Shown: positions 1 through 7,646, counted from the stretch's first letter. The stretch is 64,000 nt of DNA from JABSOG01 sp041583135 (GCA_041583135.1 JBFHGJ010000012.1:1-64000), one strand, 5' to 3'. A program made the numbers and translations. The notes: a model not told the origin generated them from the sequence alone.

Positions 1-15
1 CCCTAGGGGACGCCA
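1..15 (+). tRNA. tRNA-Glu, 3' end only
   Basis: The first 15 bases match the 3' end (T-arm end, acceptor strand and encoded CCA) of the two complete tRNA-Glu genes that follow. The rest lies left of the window, so this is the cut end of another tRNA-Glu copy and the array probably continues upstream. Confidence 0.8.
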
Positions 16-57
16 CTTCAAACGCTTTTAAATCAATAGCAAGATACCAAATACTGC

Positions 58-133
58 GTCCCCTTCGTCTAGTGGCCTAGGACTCCGCCCTTTCACGGCG
101 GCAACAGGGGTTCGAACCCCCTAGGGGACGCCA
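58..133 (+). tRNA. tRNA-Glu (anticodon TTC)
   Basis: This is a 76-nt cloverleaf. The acceptor strands GTCCCCT and AGGGGAC pair, the anticodon stem CCGCC/GGCGG encloses the loop CTTTCAC with anticodon TTC, the T-loop is GTTCGAA, and CCA is encoded. It is identical to the copy at 243-318. It forms part of a rightward array with the Ala tRNA and was probably cut from a common precursor. Confidence 0.97.
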
Positions 134-159
134 CTTTGGTCTTGCTATCCCGTTGTTTT

Positions 160-235
160 GGGGCCATAGCTCAGCTGGGAGAGCGCTTCGCTGGCAGCGA
201 AGAGGTCTGCGGTTCGATCCCGCATGGCTCCACCA
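160..235 (+). tRNA. tRNA-Ala (anticodon GGC)
   Basis: This is a 76-nt cloverleaf. Acceptor GGGGCCA pairs with TGGCTCC, the anticodon stem CTTCG/CGAAG encloses the loop CTGGCAG with anticodon GGC, the T-loop is GTTCGAT, and CCA is encoded. It sits between two identical tRNA-Glu genes and reads GCC/GCU alanine codons. Confidence 0.97.
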
Positions 236-242
236 ATATCCT

Positions 243-318
243 GTCCCCTTCGTCTAGTGGCCTAGGACTCCGCCCTTTCACGGCGGCAACAGGGGTTCGA
301 ACCCCCTAGGGGACGCCA
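243..318 (+). tRNA. tRNA-Glu (anticodon TTC), second full copy
   Basis: Base for base this is the same 76 nt as the gene at 58-133, with anticodon TTC and encoded CCA. It is the last tRNA of the array. I see no strong U-tract hairpin directly after it, so the 3' end of the precursor is undefined. Confidence 0.97.
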
Positions 319-450
319 CCTTCTCTTGGCTTCATCCATTCAATATTCCTTGTTTTCCTCTGACTTAAAAGCCTTTAACACCTGTACGTATTATCAATTT
401 ACCGATAATTTGTCTAGAACCGCTTTGTTGGACGTAGACTAAAAGACAAA

Positions 451-478
451 AAAAATCGCCGCATAAGCGACGATTTTT
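451..478 (-). terminator. Rho-independent terminator of slyD
   Basis: Read on the minus strand, an AAAATCG.CGC/GCG.CGATTTT stem with one mismatch and an ATAA-type loop is followed by a run of eight T. It lies 28 bp past the slyD stop codon, in the right orientation to end that transcript. Confidence 0.75.
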
Positions 479-505
479 GACAATGTTGGTGCCGGTGGAC
501 GACGA

Positions 506-1003
506 CTATTCTTCGTCGCAGCCGCCACCGCAGCATCCGCCGTCGGCGTGAATATGGCCGTGGCTGAGTTCTTCTTCGGTGGCATCGCGCACGTCGGTGA
601 TCTCAACATTAAAGGTCAAATCAATACCGGCTAATGGGTGGTTGCCATCGACAACAATACTGTCTTGTGCGACGTCAACGACTATTACGGTTTGTTCGCC
701 TTCGTCGGTGGTTGCACGAAACTGCATACCGACAGCCACTTCCATACCGTCAAACATCGATGCCGGCATGGCCTGAACCAACTGCTCATAACGCTCACCG
801 TAGGCATCTTGTGCCTGCAATGCGACGGTTTTCTTCTCGCCTATGGTCATACCGGTCAGGGCATCTTCAAGCCCCGGCACCAATAGACCTGAGCCTTGAA
901 TAAAGCTCAAAGGCTCGTCGCCGTAGGTGGTGTCGATTTCCGTTTTGTCGGCGTCGGTTACGCTAAAATGCATGGTAACCACTTTATCGTTTTCAATTTT
1001 CAT
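506..1003 (-). CDS. slyD: FKBP-type peptidyl-prolyl isomerase SlyD
   Basis: This 165-residue cytoplasmic protein combines a prolyl cis-trans isomerase with an inserted chaperone domain (IF domain). The FKBP segments flank the insert: an N-terminal strand with TYGDEPLSF and a G-LVPGLEDAL-GM motif near residues 38-52, and a C-terminal strand with the NHPLAG motif near 120. The last 20 residues are rich in His and Cys (HGHIHADGGCC, GGGC), the metal-binding tail that in E. coli SlyD binds nickel and other metals. Here the tail is much shorter than in E. coli. The ATG at 1003 follows an AAGGG sequence. The gene ends at its own terminator. The call as SlyD rather than FkpB rests on the His/Cys tail. 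Confidence 0.93.
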   Translation of the reverse strand: MKIENDKVVTMHFSVTDADKTEIDTTYGDEPLSFIQGSGLLVPGLEDALTGMTIGEKKTVALQAQDAYGERYEQLVQAMPASMFDGMEVAVGMQFRATTDEGEQTVIVVDVAQDSIVVDGNHPLAGIDLTFNVEITDVRDATEEELSHGHIHADGGCCGGGCDEE

Positions 1004-1036
1004 TCATTTACCCTTGGGGTTTGTTACTTACTGCGG

Positions 1037-2014
1037 CTATAGGGAGTAGGGCAGCGGTTTGATTTTTAATGTTGAGCCGTCGATGTCTTTGAGGCGCAAT
1101 TGCGCATCTTGCTCTAAATCGTTTGGCAAAACGGCGAGTAGGTGAAGGTTGTCTTCGCTACCGGCGACATTTAATACCAACCCTGAGCGGCGCCAATTGT
1201 CGCCGATGGCCAGTTGAATTTCATGGCCGTCCTCAGGCAACTGCGCAGCGCTACCGTGTAAAATAAAGGCGGCGCGTTTGTTTTTGCCAAGATATTTCAT
1301 GCGAGCCACCATCTCTTGGCCGGTATAACAGCCTTTGGTGAAACTAATGGCGTCGAAACATTGCAGGTTTATCATTTGCGGAACAAACTCGCCACTGGTG
1401 GCTTTGGTCAAGTGAGGTAACCCCGCTTGAATGCACCAGTAATCCCAAAGGCTGTGATGATAAAGCTTATCGGCAAATAATGACAGCCACTTTTGCGGTT
1501 GTGTGGTGACCAGCAAAAAGCTTTTATCGCACATCTTGAGCACTTTACCCTGTTCGATATCCCAAGCTGTGGCATCGTTATCGCCGCCTAACTGCAAATT
1601 GTCCTGTAAATATTGCCATGCATCAGGGCCTGCCAAGCCAAAACTGAAATAGTTGTCTTGTGTGCTGATGGTGGTTTTGGCAAATACGCCATACTTTTGC
1701 AGCTGTGCGGTGCTGGCGGCCAATTCATCAATGTGGGCGCTTAAAAAGAGCGTTTGGTCTTTTTTAAACACGTCGAGTACTGCCCAGGCTTTGCCTTTAG
1801 GATCGCAGTGGGCCGCTTTTAAATGATTGTTTTCAGTGAGTTCGTTGACATCACAAGTAAGCTGACCCTGTAAATACTCTAGGCTTTGCTCACCGCTTAA
1901 GGTGGTGATGGCCAAATCGCTTAAAGGGCATAAAAAGAGATCCGGTTGCGAACCGTCCAGTGGGTGAGTGTTTATCTTGTGCTGAGCCAACTCAGCCTGC
2001 CAGTTGTCCGTCAT
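1037..2014 (-). CDS. ygfZ: Folate-binding tRNA-modification factor YgfZ
   Basis: This 325-residue protein belongs to the GcvT-like aminomethyltransferase fold family. YgfZ supports iron-sulfur enzymes, including the tRNA methylthiolase MiaB, and binds tetrahydrofolate. The family signature KGCYTGQE is present around residue 230, with its essential cysteine. The N-terminal half carries the GcvT-like region (LQGQLTCDV near residue 50). The gene runs leftward toward slyD and is divergent from sdhE, which lies 120 bp away. Length agrees with the E. coli protein (326). Confidence 0.93.
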   Translation of the reverse strand: MTDNWQAELAQHKINTHPLDGSQPDLFLCPLSDLAITTLSGEQSLEYLQGQLTCDVNELTENNHLKAAHCDPKGKAWAVLDVFKKDQTLFLSAHIDELAASTAQLQKYGVFAKTTISTQDNYFSFGLAGPDAWQYLQDNLQLGGDNDATAWDIEQGKVLKMCDKSFLLVTTQPQKWLSLFADKLYHHSLWDYWCIQAGLPHLTKATSGEFVPQMINLQCFDAISFTKGCYTGQEMVARMKYLGKNKRAAFILHGSAAQLPEDGHEIQLAIGDNWRRSGLVLNVAGSEDNLHLLAVLPNDLEQDAQLRLKDIDGSTLKIKPLPYSL

Positions 2015-2096
2015 AAGTCTTGGTGTGTTTTAGATAGCCGAAAAGTAACTAATAGATGGGGGCGAAATGAAAAAGCTCAACCGTTTTGCGGATTTT

Positions 2097-2105
2097 TGTT
2101 ATTAT
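2097..2105 (+). promoter_or_regulatory. Possible extended -10 promoter for sdhE-ygfX
   Basis: A TGTTATTAT element (TGn plus a TATTAT -10 box) lies 29 bp before the sdhE ATG in the gap divergent from ygfZ. No good -35 box is found 17 bp upstream, as expected for an extended -10 promoter. This is tentative. Confidence 0.35.
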
Positions 2106-2134
2106 GGCGGCACTTTTGTCAACTGAGAGCCGAA

Positions 2135-2389
2135 ATGAGCAAGTTAGATTCTAAAGCCAAGTTACGTTGGGCTTGTCGCCGTGGTATGTTGGAGCTGGAT
2201 GTGCTGTTGATCCCGTTTATGGATGATGGCGCCTATGATGCGTTGCCTGAAGATAAAAAGGCGGTGTTTCAACGCTTGTTGAGTTGTGACGATCCTGACT
2301 TGTTTGCCTGGTTTATGGGTCATCAAGAGTGTCAAGACGCTGAACTCAAAGACATGGTGAGCATTATTCTCAATCGTGTCAGAGTATAA
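2135..2389 (+). CDS. sdhE: FAD assembly factor SdhE (YgfY/CptB)
   Basis: This 84-residue protein helps attach FAD covalently to succinate dehydrogenase and fumarate reductase flavoproteins. The family hallmark RRGMLELD is present at residues 14-21 (the RGxxE motif that contacts the flavoprotein), followed by the acidic helices of the Sdh5/SdhE fold. The ATG at 2135 is chosen because the upstream in-frame extension is not conserved in character and runs through the ygfZ-sdhE promoter gap. It overlaps ygfX by 14 nt and so is probably co-translated with it. The older literature name is antitoxin CptB. Confidence 0.93.
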   Translation: MSKLDSKAKLRWACRRGMLELDVLLIPFMDDGAYDALPEDKKAVFQRLLSCDDPDLFAWFMGHQECQDAELKDMVSIILNRVRV

Positions 2390-2819
2390 GTTTGTTGTAA
2401 AACACGCCAAAAACCAGTTCCGGCTAAAGCAGGGGTTTGTGCTGTTGTGTTTTGTCAGCATACTGTTTTGGCCGGAGGCTTTTGCCGGACAATGGCAGTT
2501 TCAACTCCTGTTGATGATATTTTTAGCGATTGTACTGTGGCGGCTTAAGTTTACCGCAGGTATTGCTTATGAATTTACGCTAAACGAAAACGGCAGGCTG
2601 TATTTATATACCGAGCAGGGGCAAGGGGAAGACTTTGTACTGTTGCCGACGTCTGTGGTGAGTGACTGGTTTTGCCATTTAAGATTGAAAGCAGAAACCT
2701 TGCCCGGCCAAAAGGGCAAAAACCAAGCCCTGTGGTTATTTCGAGATGGGGTCGATGAACAAAGCTACCGCCGTATCTGCCGGATTGTTTTTCGTTTGCG
2801 TCAGCAACCGAAACAGTAG
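2376..2819 (+). CDS. ygfX: Inner-membrane protein YgfX (CptA family)
   Basis: This 147-residue protein starts with GTG at 2376, inside the end of sdhE. Residues about 19-60 form two membrane segments separated by a short periplasmic turn, followed by a cytoplasmic beta-rich domain with an LW-F/R-D pattern near the end. This matches the YgfX/CptA family, which is almost always encoded after SdhE. E. coli YgfX has been reported to affect FtsZ/MreB as a toxin (CptA) and also to interact with SdhE. Which role applies here cannot be read from the sequence. Confidence 0.85.
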   Translation: MSEYKFVVKHAKNQFRLKQGFVLLCFVSILFWPEAFAGQWQFQLLLMIFLAIVLWRLKFTAGIAYEFTLNENGRLYLYTEQGQGEDFVLLPTSVVSDWFCHLRLKAETLPGQKGKNQALWLFRDGVDEQSYRRICRIVFRLRQQPKQ

Positions 2820-2859
2820 ATATCGGGAATTGCAAGCAAGGCGATAGGTCTGCGGTGAT

Positions 2860-2882
2860 AGGTGAGGACAAAGCCCTCACCT
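2860..2882. terminator. Hairpin between convergent ygfX and nadB
   Basis: A perfect 8-bp stem AGGTGAGG/CCTCACCT with a 7-nt loop lies in the 80-bp gap between the two convergent genes. No T-run follows on either strand, so intrinsic termination is uncertain. Confidence 0.4.
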
Positions 2883-2899
2883 AAGTGACGTATTGTTCC

Positions 2900-4501
2900 T
2901 TACGGCGTTAACACCGTTGGTTTTGGATCATCAAGCTGTTGTGGATAATCCAAGGTGTAATGTAACCCACGACTTTCTTTGCGCGATAGGGCCGAGCGAA
3001 TGATAAGCTCGGCTACTGTGACTAGGTTTCGCAACTCCAACAGGTTATTGCTGACCTTAAAGTTTTGATAATACTCGTTGATTTCACTTTTAAGCAGTTC
3101 AACCCGATGCAGTGCCCGCTCTAGGCGTTTGGTGGTGCGCACAATTCCGACATAGTCCCACATAAACAGTCTCAGTTCATGCCAGTTGTGGGTGATCACT
3201 ATCTCCTCGTCGGAGTCGGTGACTCGGCTGTCATCCCAAGCTGGAATATCGCCGGTACAATGGCTTTGGGTGAGCTTGCTCAAGATCTGTTCTGAGGCCG
3301 AATGGGCATAAACGATACACTCAAGCAATGAATTGCTGGCCATACGGTTGGCACCATGAAGACCGGTATAAGCCACTTCACCGATAGCAAACAGATTTTC
3401 TATGGCGGTTTGGCCATGACAGTCGGTAACGATACCGCCACAGGTATAGTGGGCAGCGGGCACAACAGGGATTGCCTGCTTGGTAATGTCGATACCCACG
3501 CTTAAGCACTTGGCGTAAATGGTGGGGAAGTGCTCGATAATAAAGTTGGCTTCTTTGTGACTGATGTCAAGATAGACACAGTTGGCCCCGGAGCGTTTCA
3601 TTTCAAAGTCGATGGCCCTTGCTACGATGTCACGGGGGGCTAGCTCTGCCAATTCATGCAATTGTGGCATGAAGCGACTACCGTCTGCTCTTTTGAGGTA
3701 AGCACCTTCACCGCGCATCGCTTCGGTGATCAGAAAGTTGGGCGCATCGGGATGATACAGGCTGGTTGGATGGAATTGATTAAACTCCATATTGGCCACA
3801 GGACAGCCGGCACGCCATGCCATGGCAATACCATCGCCACTGGCGACATCGGGGTTACTGGTATAAAGGTAGACTTTACTGGCACCACCGGTTGCCAAGG
3901 CAACAAAACGGGCGCGGATCACTTCGACCTTTTCGCTTTGACGATTATAGACATAGGCACCAACACAGCGATTGGGGCCGTCGATGCCGAGTTTTTTGGT
4001 GGTGATCAAATCAACCGCGTTGCGATCTTCAATCAGCTGCACATTGGCGTGGCTTTTGACTTGCTCGACCAAGGTGGTTTGCACCGCTTTGCCGGTCGCA
4101 TCGGCGGCGTGCAAGATACGGCGATGGCTATGGCCGCCTTCACGGGTCAGGTGATATTTGGTTTTGCCTTTTTTGTCTTCAAACTGATCAAAAGGCACGC
4201 CTTGTTCAATCAGCCATTTCATACAGGTTTTGGCGTTTTGTGCGGTAAAGCGCACCGCTTGTTCTTCACATAAACCAGCGCCAGCGGCAAGGGTATCTTC
4301 GACATGGGAGTCAATACTGTCTTTTTTATCGAAAACAGCAGCGATGCCGCCTTGAGCGTACATGGTAGAGCCTTCTTTTAATGGCCCTTTGCTCATGACG
4401 CAAACATTGAGTTTATCTGCTAGTTTTAATGCAAGTGAAAGCCCGGCGGCGCCGGATCCGATGATCAGCACATCGGTGAGATGCTCCATAGGGGTGGTCA
4501 T
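2900..4501 (-). CDS. nadB: L-aspartate oxidase NadB
   Basis: This 533-residue flavoenzyme oxidises L-aspartate to iminoaspartate, the first step of de novo NAD synthesis. The N-terminal FAD-binding motif IIGSGAAGLSLAL is at residues 12-24. Other family motifs are YAQGGIAAV, HLTREGGHSHRRI, ATGGASKVY, EFNQFHPTSLY, HYTCGG and the GLHGANRMASNSLLE FAD signature. The ATG at 4501 gives an N-terminus like E. coli (M-x-T-x-x-E-H-x-x-DVLIIGSG). An ATG at 4519 is a possible alternative, and neither has a clear ribosome binding site. NadB is related to the succinate dehydrogenase flavoprotein, whose assembly factor SdhE is encoded next door. Confidence 0.96.
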   Translation of the reverse strand: MTTPMEHLTDVLIIGSGAAGLSLALKLADKLNVCVMSKGPLKEGSTMYAQGGIAAVFDKKDSIDSHVEDTLAAGAGLCEEQAVRFTAQNAKTCMKWLIEQGVPFDQFEDKKGKTKYHLTREGGHSHRRILHAADATGKAVQTTLVEQVKSHANVQLIEDRNAVDLITTKKLGIDGPNRCVGAYVYNRQSEKVEVIRARFVALATGGASKVYLYTSNPDVASGDGIAMAWRAGCPVANMEFNQFHPTSLYHPDAPNFLITEAMRGEGAYLKRADGSRFMPQLHELAELAPRDIVARAIDFEMKRSGANCVYLDISHKEANFIIEHFPTIYAKCLSVGIDITKQAIPVVPAAHYTCGGIVTDCHGQTAIENLFAIGEVAYTGLHGANRMASNSLLECIVYAHSASEQILSKLTQSHCTGDIPAWDDSRVTDSDEEIVITHNWHELRLFMWDYVGIVRTTKRLERALHRVELLKSEINEYYQNFKVSNNLLELRNLVTVAELIIRSALSRKESRGLHYTLDYPQQLDDPKPTVLTP

Positions 4502-4619
4502 CAAACAATTATCTGTCATAAACGTACAAGGTGGCGGCAATTATATCAGTTCAACTGGTGTCAATCGAACTGAGCAAGCCACTAATTTTCAAAAAATTCA
4601 AATATTCTTACATTCTTAA

Positions 4620-4646
4620 GAACTTTTTCATAAAATGCTGGTCTGA
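4620..4646 (+). promoter_or_regulatory. Sigma-E promoter of rpoE
   Basis: GAACTT at 4620-4625, a spacer of exactly 16 nt, and TCTGA at 4642-4646 match the sigma-E consensus (GAACTT N16 TCTGA) in every consensus base. Transcription should start near 4652, leaving a leader of about 140 nt. This implies autoregulation of rpoE. Confidence 0.88.
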
Positions 4647-4649
4647 GTT

Positions 4650-4682
4650 AGTGCCCATCCTGTAAGGGAATCGTCGGGCACT
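4650..4682 (+). promoter_or_regulatory. Hairpin at the 5' end of the rpoE leader
   Basis: AGTGCCC (4650-4656) and GGGCACT (4676-4682) can pair around a 19-nt loop right at the predicted transcript start. Downstream in the leader, GCGGC/GCCGC forms a second small hairpin and a 9-codon ORF (4689-4718) lies in front of rpoE. The role is unknown. Confidence 0.45.
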
Positions 4683-4792
4683 GGCAAAATGGCGTTGTCG
4701 CGGCTTGGCCGCAACTGAAAAACGCTTGCTGGTAGCTTAAAATGAGCCACAGTGTAATGTGATGAACAAAAAGTTAGGAGAAACGGCTCACA

Positions 4793-5377
4793 ATGGGCGA
4801 GCAAGAGATAGATTTGGCGCTGGTGCAGCGAGTGCAGCGTGGCGACAAGCAGGCGTTCAATCTGTTGGTGAGGCGTTATCAGACAAAGTTATCCAGTTTG
4901 GTTTCAAGGTATGTAGCCACCCCGGCTGATGTGTCGGATGTGGTGCAAGAGGCGTTTATCAAAGCCTATCGAGCCTTACCGAACTTTAGAGGGGAAAGCG
5001 CGTTTTATACCTGGCTTTACCGAATTGCAGTCAACAGTGCGAAGAATTATCTCACCGCACAGGGGCGCAAACCGCCGAGCAATGATGTTGACGCCGAAGA
5101 TGCAGAATATTACGAGGGTAACAGTGCGTTAAAAGAAGACGCATCGCCTGAGAGCCTGTTGCTCAGTGATGAAGTTAAAAAGGTTATTTTTGAAACCATT
5201 GAAGGTTTACCTGATGAACTCAGGGTCGCCATTACCTTAAGAGAAATCGAAGGGATGAGTTATGACGAAATAGCCTCGATTATGGAGTGTCCCGTAGGTA
5301 CGGTGAGGTCTCGTATTTTCAGGGCGCGAGAAGCCATTGACGGCAATATCCAACCGTTGTTGTCCGCAGGGACATAA
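4793..5377 (+). CDS. rpoE: RNA polymerase sigma-E factor RpoE
   Basis: This 194-residue ECF sigma factor directs the envelope-stress response. Region 2 (about residues 20-90) contains DVVQEAFIKAYRAL and FYTWLYRIAVNSAKNYL. Region 4 (about 130-185) contains the helix-turn-helix IEGMSYDEIASIMECPVGTVRSRIFRARE pattern, seen here in two pieces. The sequence follows E. coli RpoE nearly end to end. An AGGAG Shine-Dalgarno sequence precedes the ATG. The gene heads the rpoE-rseA-rseB-rseC operon and has a sigma-E promoter 147 bp upstream of its second codon region. The gap to rseA, 143 bp, is longer than in E. coli. Confidence 0.97.
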   Translation: MGEQEIDLALVQRVQRGDKQAFNLLVRRYQTKLSSLVSRYVATPADVSDVVQEAFIKAYRALPNFRGESAFYTWLYRIAVNSAKNYLTAQGRKPPSNDVDAEDAEYYEGNSALKEDASPESLLLSDEVKKVIFETIEGLPDELRVAITLREIEGMSYDEIASIMECPVGTVRSRIFRAREAIDGNIQPLLSAGT

Positions 5378-5520
5378 TCGCTTGGTGAACAATCGCTCAA
5401 AAAGTGGACGGTTTGTCGAGCGTGAGCTAAAATGTGGTATTGACCACGTAATTGACACGGCAGTTGCAACACTAAAGTTCGTAACAGAACTTTCATACGT
5501 AGTTGAACGTAGGAACAGAT

Positions 5521-6126
5521 ATGCAAGACGATAAAAAAGAATGGTTGTCGGCTTTGGTTGATGATCATGCTGATTTAAAGGACTTGGAACAAGTCATCGG
5601 TGACGAACAAAACCAGCAAACTTGGTCACGCTATCATTTGATAGGTGATGTTATGCGAGGTGATGTTGCCGAACAGATTGATCTTGACTTGGTCGGTAAT
5701 ATCGAAGCCGCCTTGGCCGATGAACCAGTATTGGTGAGCCTTGATGCCCACAGAAGTTGGCGCGAGCGCATCAAACAAAGCGCTGTGATGCAAAACAGCG
5801 TTAAATACCTAGGTAAAACGGCGAATTTTGCCATTGCAGCCAGCGTCGCTTTGGTGACGGTGATCAGTGTGCAGAACCTACAGCAATCTGACGATGAATA
5901 CACCCCGTTGCCGGTATTTGAAGCCACAGGCCCTGTCAGTGGTACAATGTCGCCGGTCAACCTATCGACCTCTCCTGAAGTGGTTGTCGATAAGCGCGAA
6001 ATGCAGCGAGATTTATTGCTGCAACAGCAAAGGATCAACGCGCTGTTGTTTGACCATCAACGTCAGCTTAAGCTCAATGGCAGCGATGTTGATGACTCGG
6101 CCCAAGCGCCAAACGATAAACCTTAA
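5521..6126 (+). CDS. rseA: Anti-sigma-E factor RseA
   Basis: This 201-residue single-pass inner-membrane protein has a cytoplasmic N-terminal half with the family pattern KEWLSALVDD at 7-16 and WSRYHLIGDVMRG near 35-47, which sequesters RpoE. One membrane helix lies at about 101-118, and the periplasmic tail is where RseB binds and DegS cuts. RseP, encoded at 58914-60269, makes the second cut. The ATG at 5521 is preceded by AGGA at a good distance. The TTG 18 bp upstream is less likely. The C-terminal tail is Gln-rich, as in family members. Confidence 0.93.
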   Translation: MQDDKKEWLSALVDDHADLKDLEQVIGDEQNQQTWSRYHLIGDVMRGDVAEQIDLDLVGNIEAALADEPVLVSLDAHRSWRERIKQSAVMQNSVKYLGKTANFAIAASVALVTVISVQNLQQSDDEYTPLPVFEATGPVSGTMSPVNLSTSPEVVVDKREMQRDLLLQQQRINALLFDHQRQLKLNGSDVDDSAQAPNDKP

Positions 6127-6172
6127 CGGACGTTAAGACTGTAAAACTGCCACGAGGGCTATTGTCAAATCA

Positions 6173-7153
6173 ATGGACAAATTGAAAACTCTTCTGTTTT
6201 GTTGCGCCTGTGTCTTAGCACAGGCGTCTGCTCAAGCAACCCCATCTTCTACTGCCGAACCAGAATCCGCTACTGTCAGTGTCACCACCGGTAGCGAGCT
6301 GTTGGCGAAGATCAGGCATTCTTTCAATTCACTTAATTTTGAAGCCAGTTTTATCTTGGTCAAAGGTAAATTTGCCGAGTCCTACAATTGGATGCACGGT
6401 ATTTATCAAGGGGTAGAATTTGAATATATGCGCAGCCAAAACGGCGTAAACTTAGAGATCGTCAGAAAAGGTGGTGTGGTTGGTTATTTTGAGGCGGATT
6501 CTCAGCCCCACACGGTAAAAAGTCACGCCATCGAAGGGGTGCTTCCGGCGGTGTTTTTCGACAGCAGCATCGATTTGAGCGATTACTATTCTATTTCTGC
6601 CGGAGGCAAGAGCCGGGTGCTCGATAGAGCGGCGCAATTGGTCCGTATCGACGCCAAGGACAACTTTCGTCACAACTACTGGCTGTGGCTTGATATACAA
6701 ACCGGCCTTATCTTAAAGTCGGCACTGATCTCCAAGCAGGGTGAAGTGCTCGAACAATTTCAAATTACCCACTTAAATGTACTCGACAGCGCGCCGAAAC
6801 TGGCTGAAAAAATCAGTGAAACCACTTTACCTGAACCTGTTGCCAGCACCCCAAATAGCCGTTTGGGCTGGTTGATCAACTGGCTGCCTCAAGGGTTTAA
6901 ACTGGTGTCGAGCAATCAACACAAACTGCCCTTGACCGGAGAAGCCACCGATTATTTTATGGTTACCGATGGCTTGGTCGAGCTATCGATTTACATCCAA
7001 AAGCCACTGAACAATAACCTCAAGCCCGGCAGCATCAAAAGCGGTTCAAATGTCGTTGCCGTGCATCATGGTAACGGCTTTGATGTGTCAGTGATAGGCA
7101 AAGTGCCTGCCGTGACTGCCGAGCGAATCGCGGCATCTGTTTCCAAGCGTTAG
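6173..7153 (+). CDS. rseB: Sigma-E regulatory protein RseB
   Basis: This 326-residue periplasmic protein has a cleavable signal peptide (about residues 1-22, ending ASAQA). RseB has a LolA-like N-terminal domain that senses mislocalised lipopolysaccharide or lipoprotein and a smaller C-terminal domain that binds the RseA periplasmic tail to block DegS. The N-terminal region LNFEASFILVKGKFAESYNWMHG pattern (about 45-70) and the C-terminal GFKLVSSN and MVTDGLVELSIYI segments fit the MucB/RseB family. It lies 46 bp after rseA, in the same operon. Confidence 0.93.
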   Translation: MDKLKTLLFCCACVLAQASAQATPSSTAEPESATVSVTTGSELLAKIRHSFNSLNFEASFILVKGKFAESYNWMHGIYQGVEFEYMRSQNGVNLEIVRKGGVVGYFEADSQPHTVKSHAIEGVLPAVFFDSSIDLSDYYSISAGGKSRVLDRAAQLVRIDAKDNFRHNYWLWLDIQTGLILKSALISKQGEVLEQFQITHLNVLDSAPKLAEKISETTLPEPVASTPNSRLGWLINWLPQGFKLVSSNQHKLPLTGEATDYFMVTDGLVELSIYIQKPLNNNLKPGSIKSGSNVVAVHHGNGFDVSVIGKVPAVTAERIAASVSKR

Positions 7154-7175
7154 CGCAGGTATAGAAGGGGGTAAA

Positions 7176-7646
7176 GTGCTGGTAGAAAAAGGTGTGGTGG
7201 TCGCTGTAGAAAAAGAGCAGGTATGGGTGCAAACTGAAGTTAAGACCACCTGTGGCAGTTGCCAAGCCAAAGATAACTGTGCTACCAGCTCTATTGCCAA
7301 GGCTTTTTCCAGTAAGCCCAATGTATTGGCTATCTCCTCGACCCTAAATCTGAGTATTGGTGATGAAGTGGTTTTGGGGGTCGATGAAGGGTTTGTGGTC
7401 AAAACCGCCGTCTATGTATACCTGTTGCCTATTTTCGGCTTTTTTCTGCTGGCATTTGTTGCGCAGCTCATTGTGGTCGCGGATGGTCAATTCGCTGAGC
7501 TGATACGTTTTTTGATTGCGGCTTTCGGTGGTTGGTTAGGGTTTTTATTGGCGCGCAAGGCGCTAAAATCACCCTCTTGCACGCAGCAGCAAAACGTGGC
7601 GATCGTAAAAAAACTTGGTCGGCAAATCCCCGTTGATGTGAAATGA
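7176..7646 (+). CDS. rseC: RseC/MucC-family membrane protein
   Basis: This 156-residue protein starts with GTG. Its N-terminal soluble part carries a cysteine cluster C-x2-C-x5-C at residues 26, 29 and 35, typical of RseC. Two membrane helices follow (about 75-97 and 105-125). RseC is a positive modulator of sigma-E in some bacteria and is linked to the Rsx system that reduces SoxR. It is the last gene of the rpoE operon. A small hairpin follows at 7720-7736. Confidence 0.92.
   Translation: MLVEKGVVVAVEKEQVWVQTEVKTTCGSCQAKDNCATSSIAKAFSSKPNVLAISSTLNLSIGDEVVLGVDEGFVVKTAVYVYLLPIFGFFLLAFVAQLIVVADGQFAELIRFLIAAFGGWLGFLLARKALKSPSCTQQQNVAIVKKLGRQIPVDVK

Noticed and set aside
1946..2134. N-terminal extension of SdhE by 63 residues
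   Set aside because: The extension runs back into ygfZ and the promoter gap. The family is about 85-90 residues and the ATG at 2135 gives the normal start.
3656..4273. Long open frame of 205 codons opposite nadB
   Set aside because: It lies wholly antisense to a certain gene, its product shows no family pattern and it has no ribosome binding site. It is a shadow of nadB codon usage.
5337..5534. Small ORF spanning the rpoE-rseA gap
   Set aside because: It starts with TTG inside rpoE, ends inside rseA, and has no ribosome binding site or recognisable protein features.
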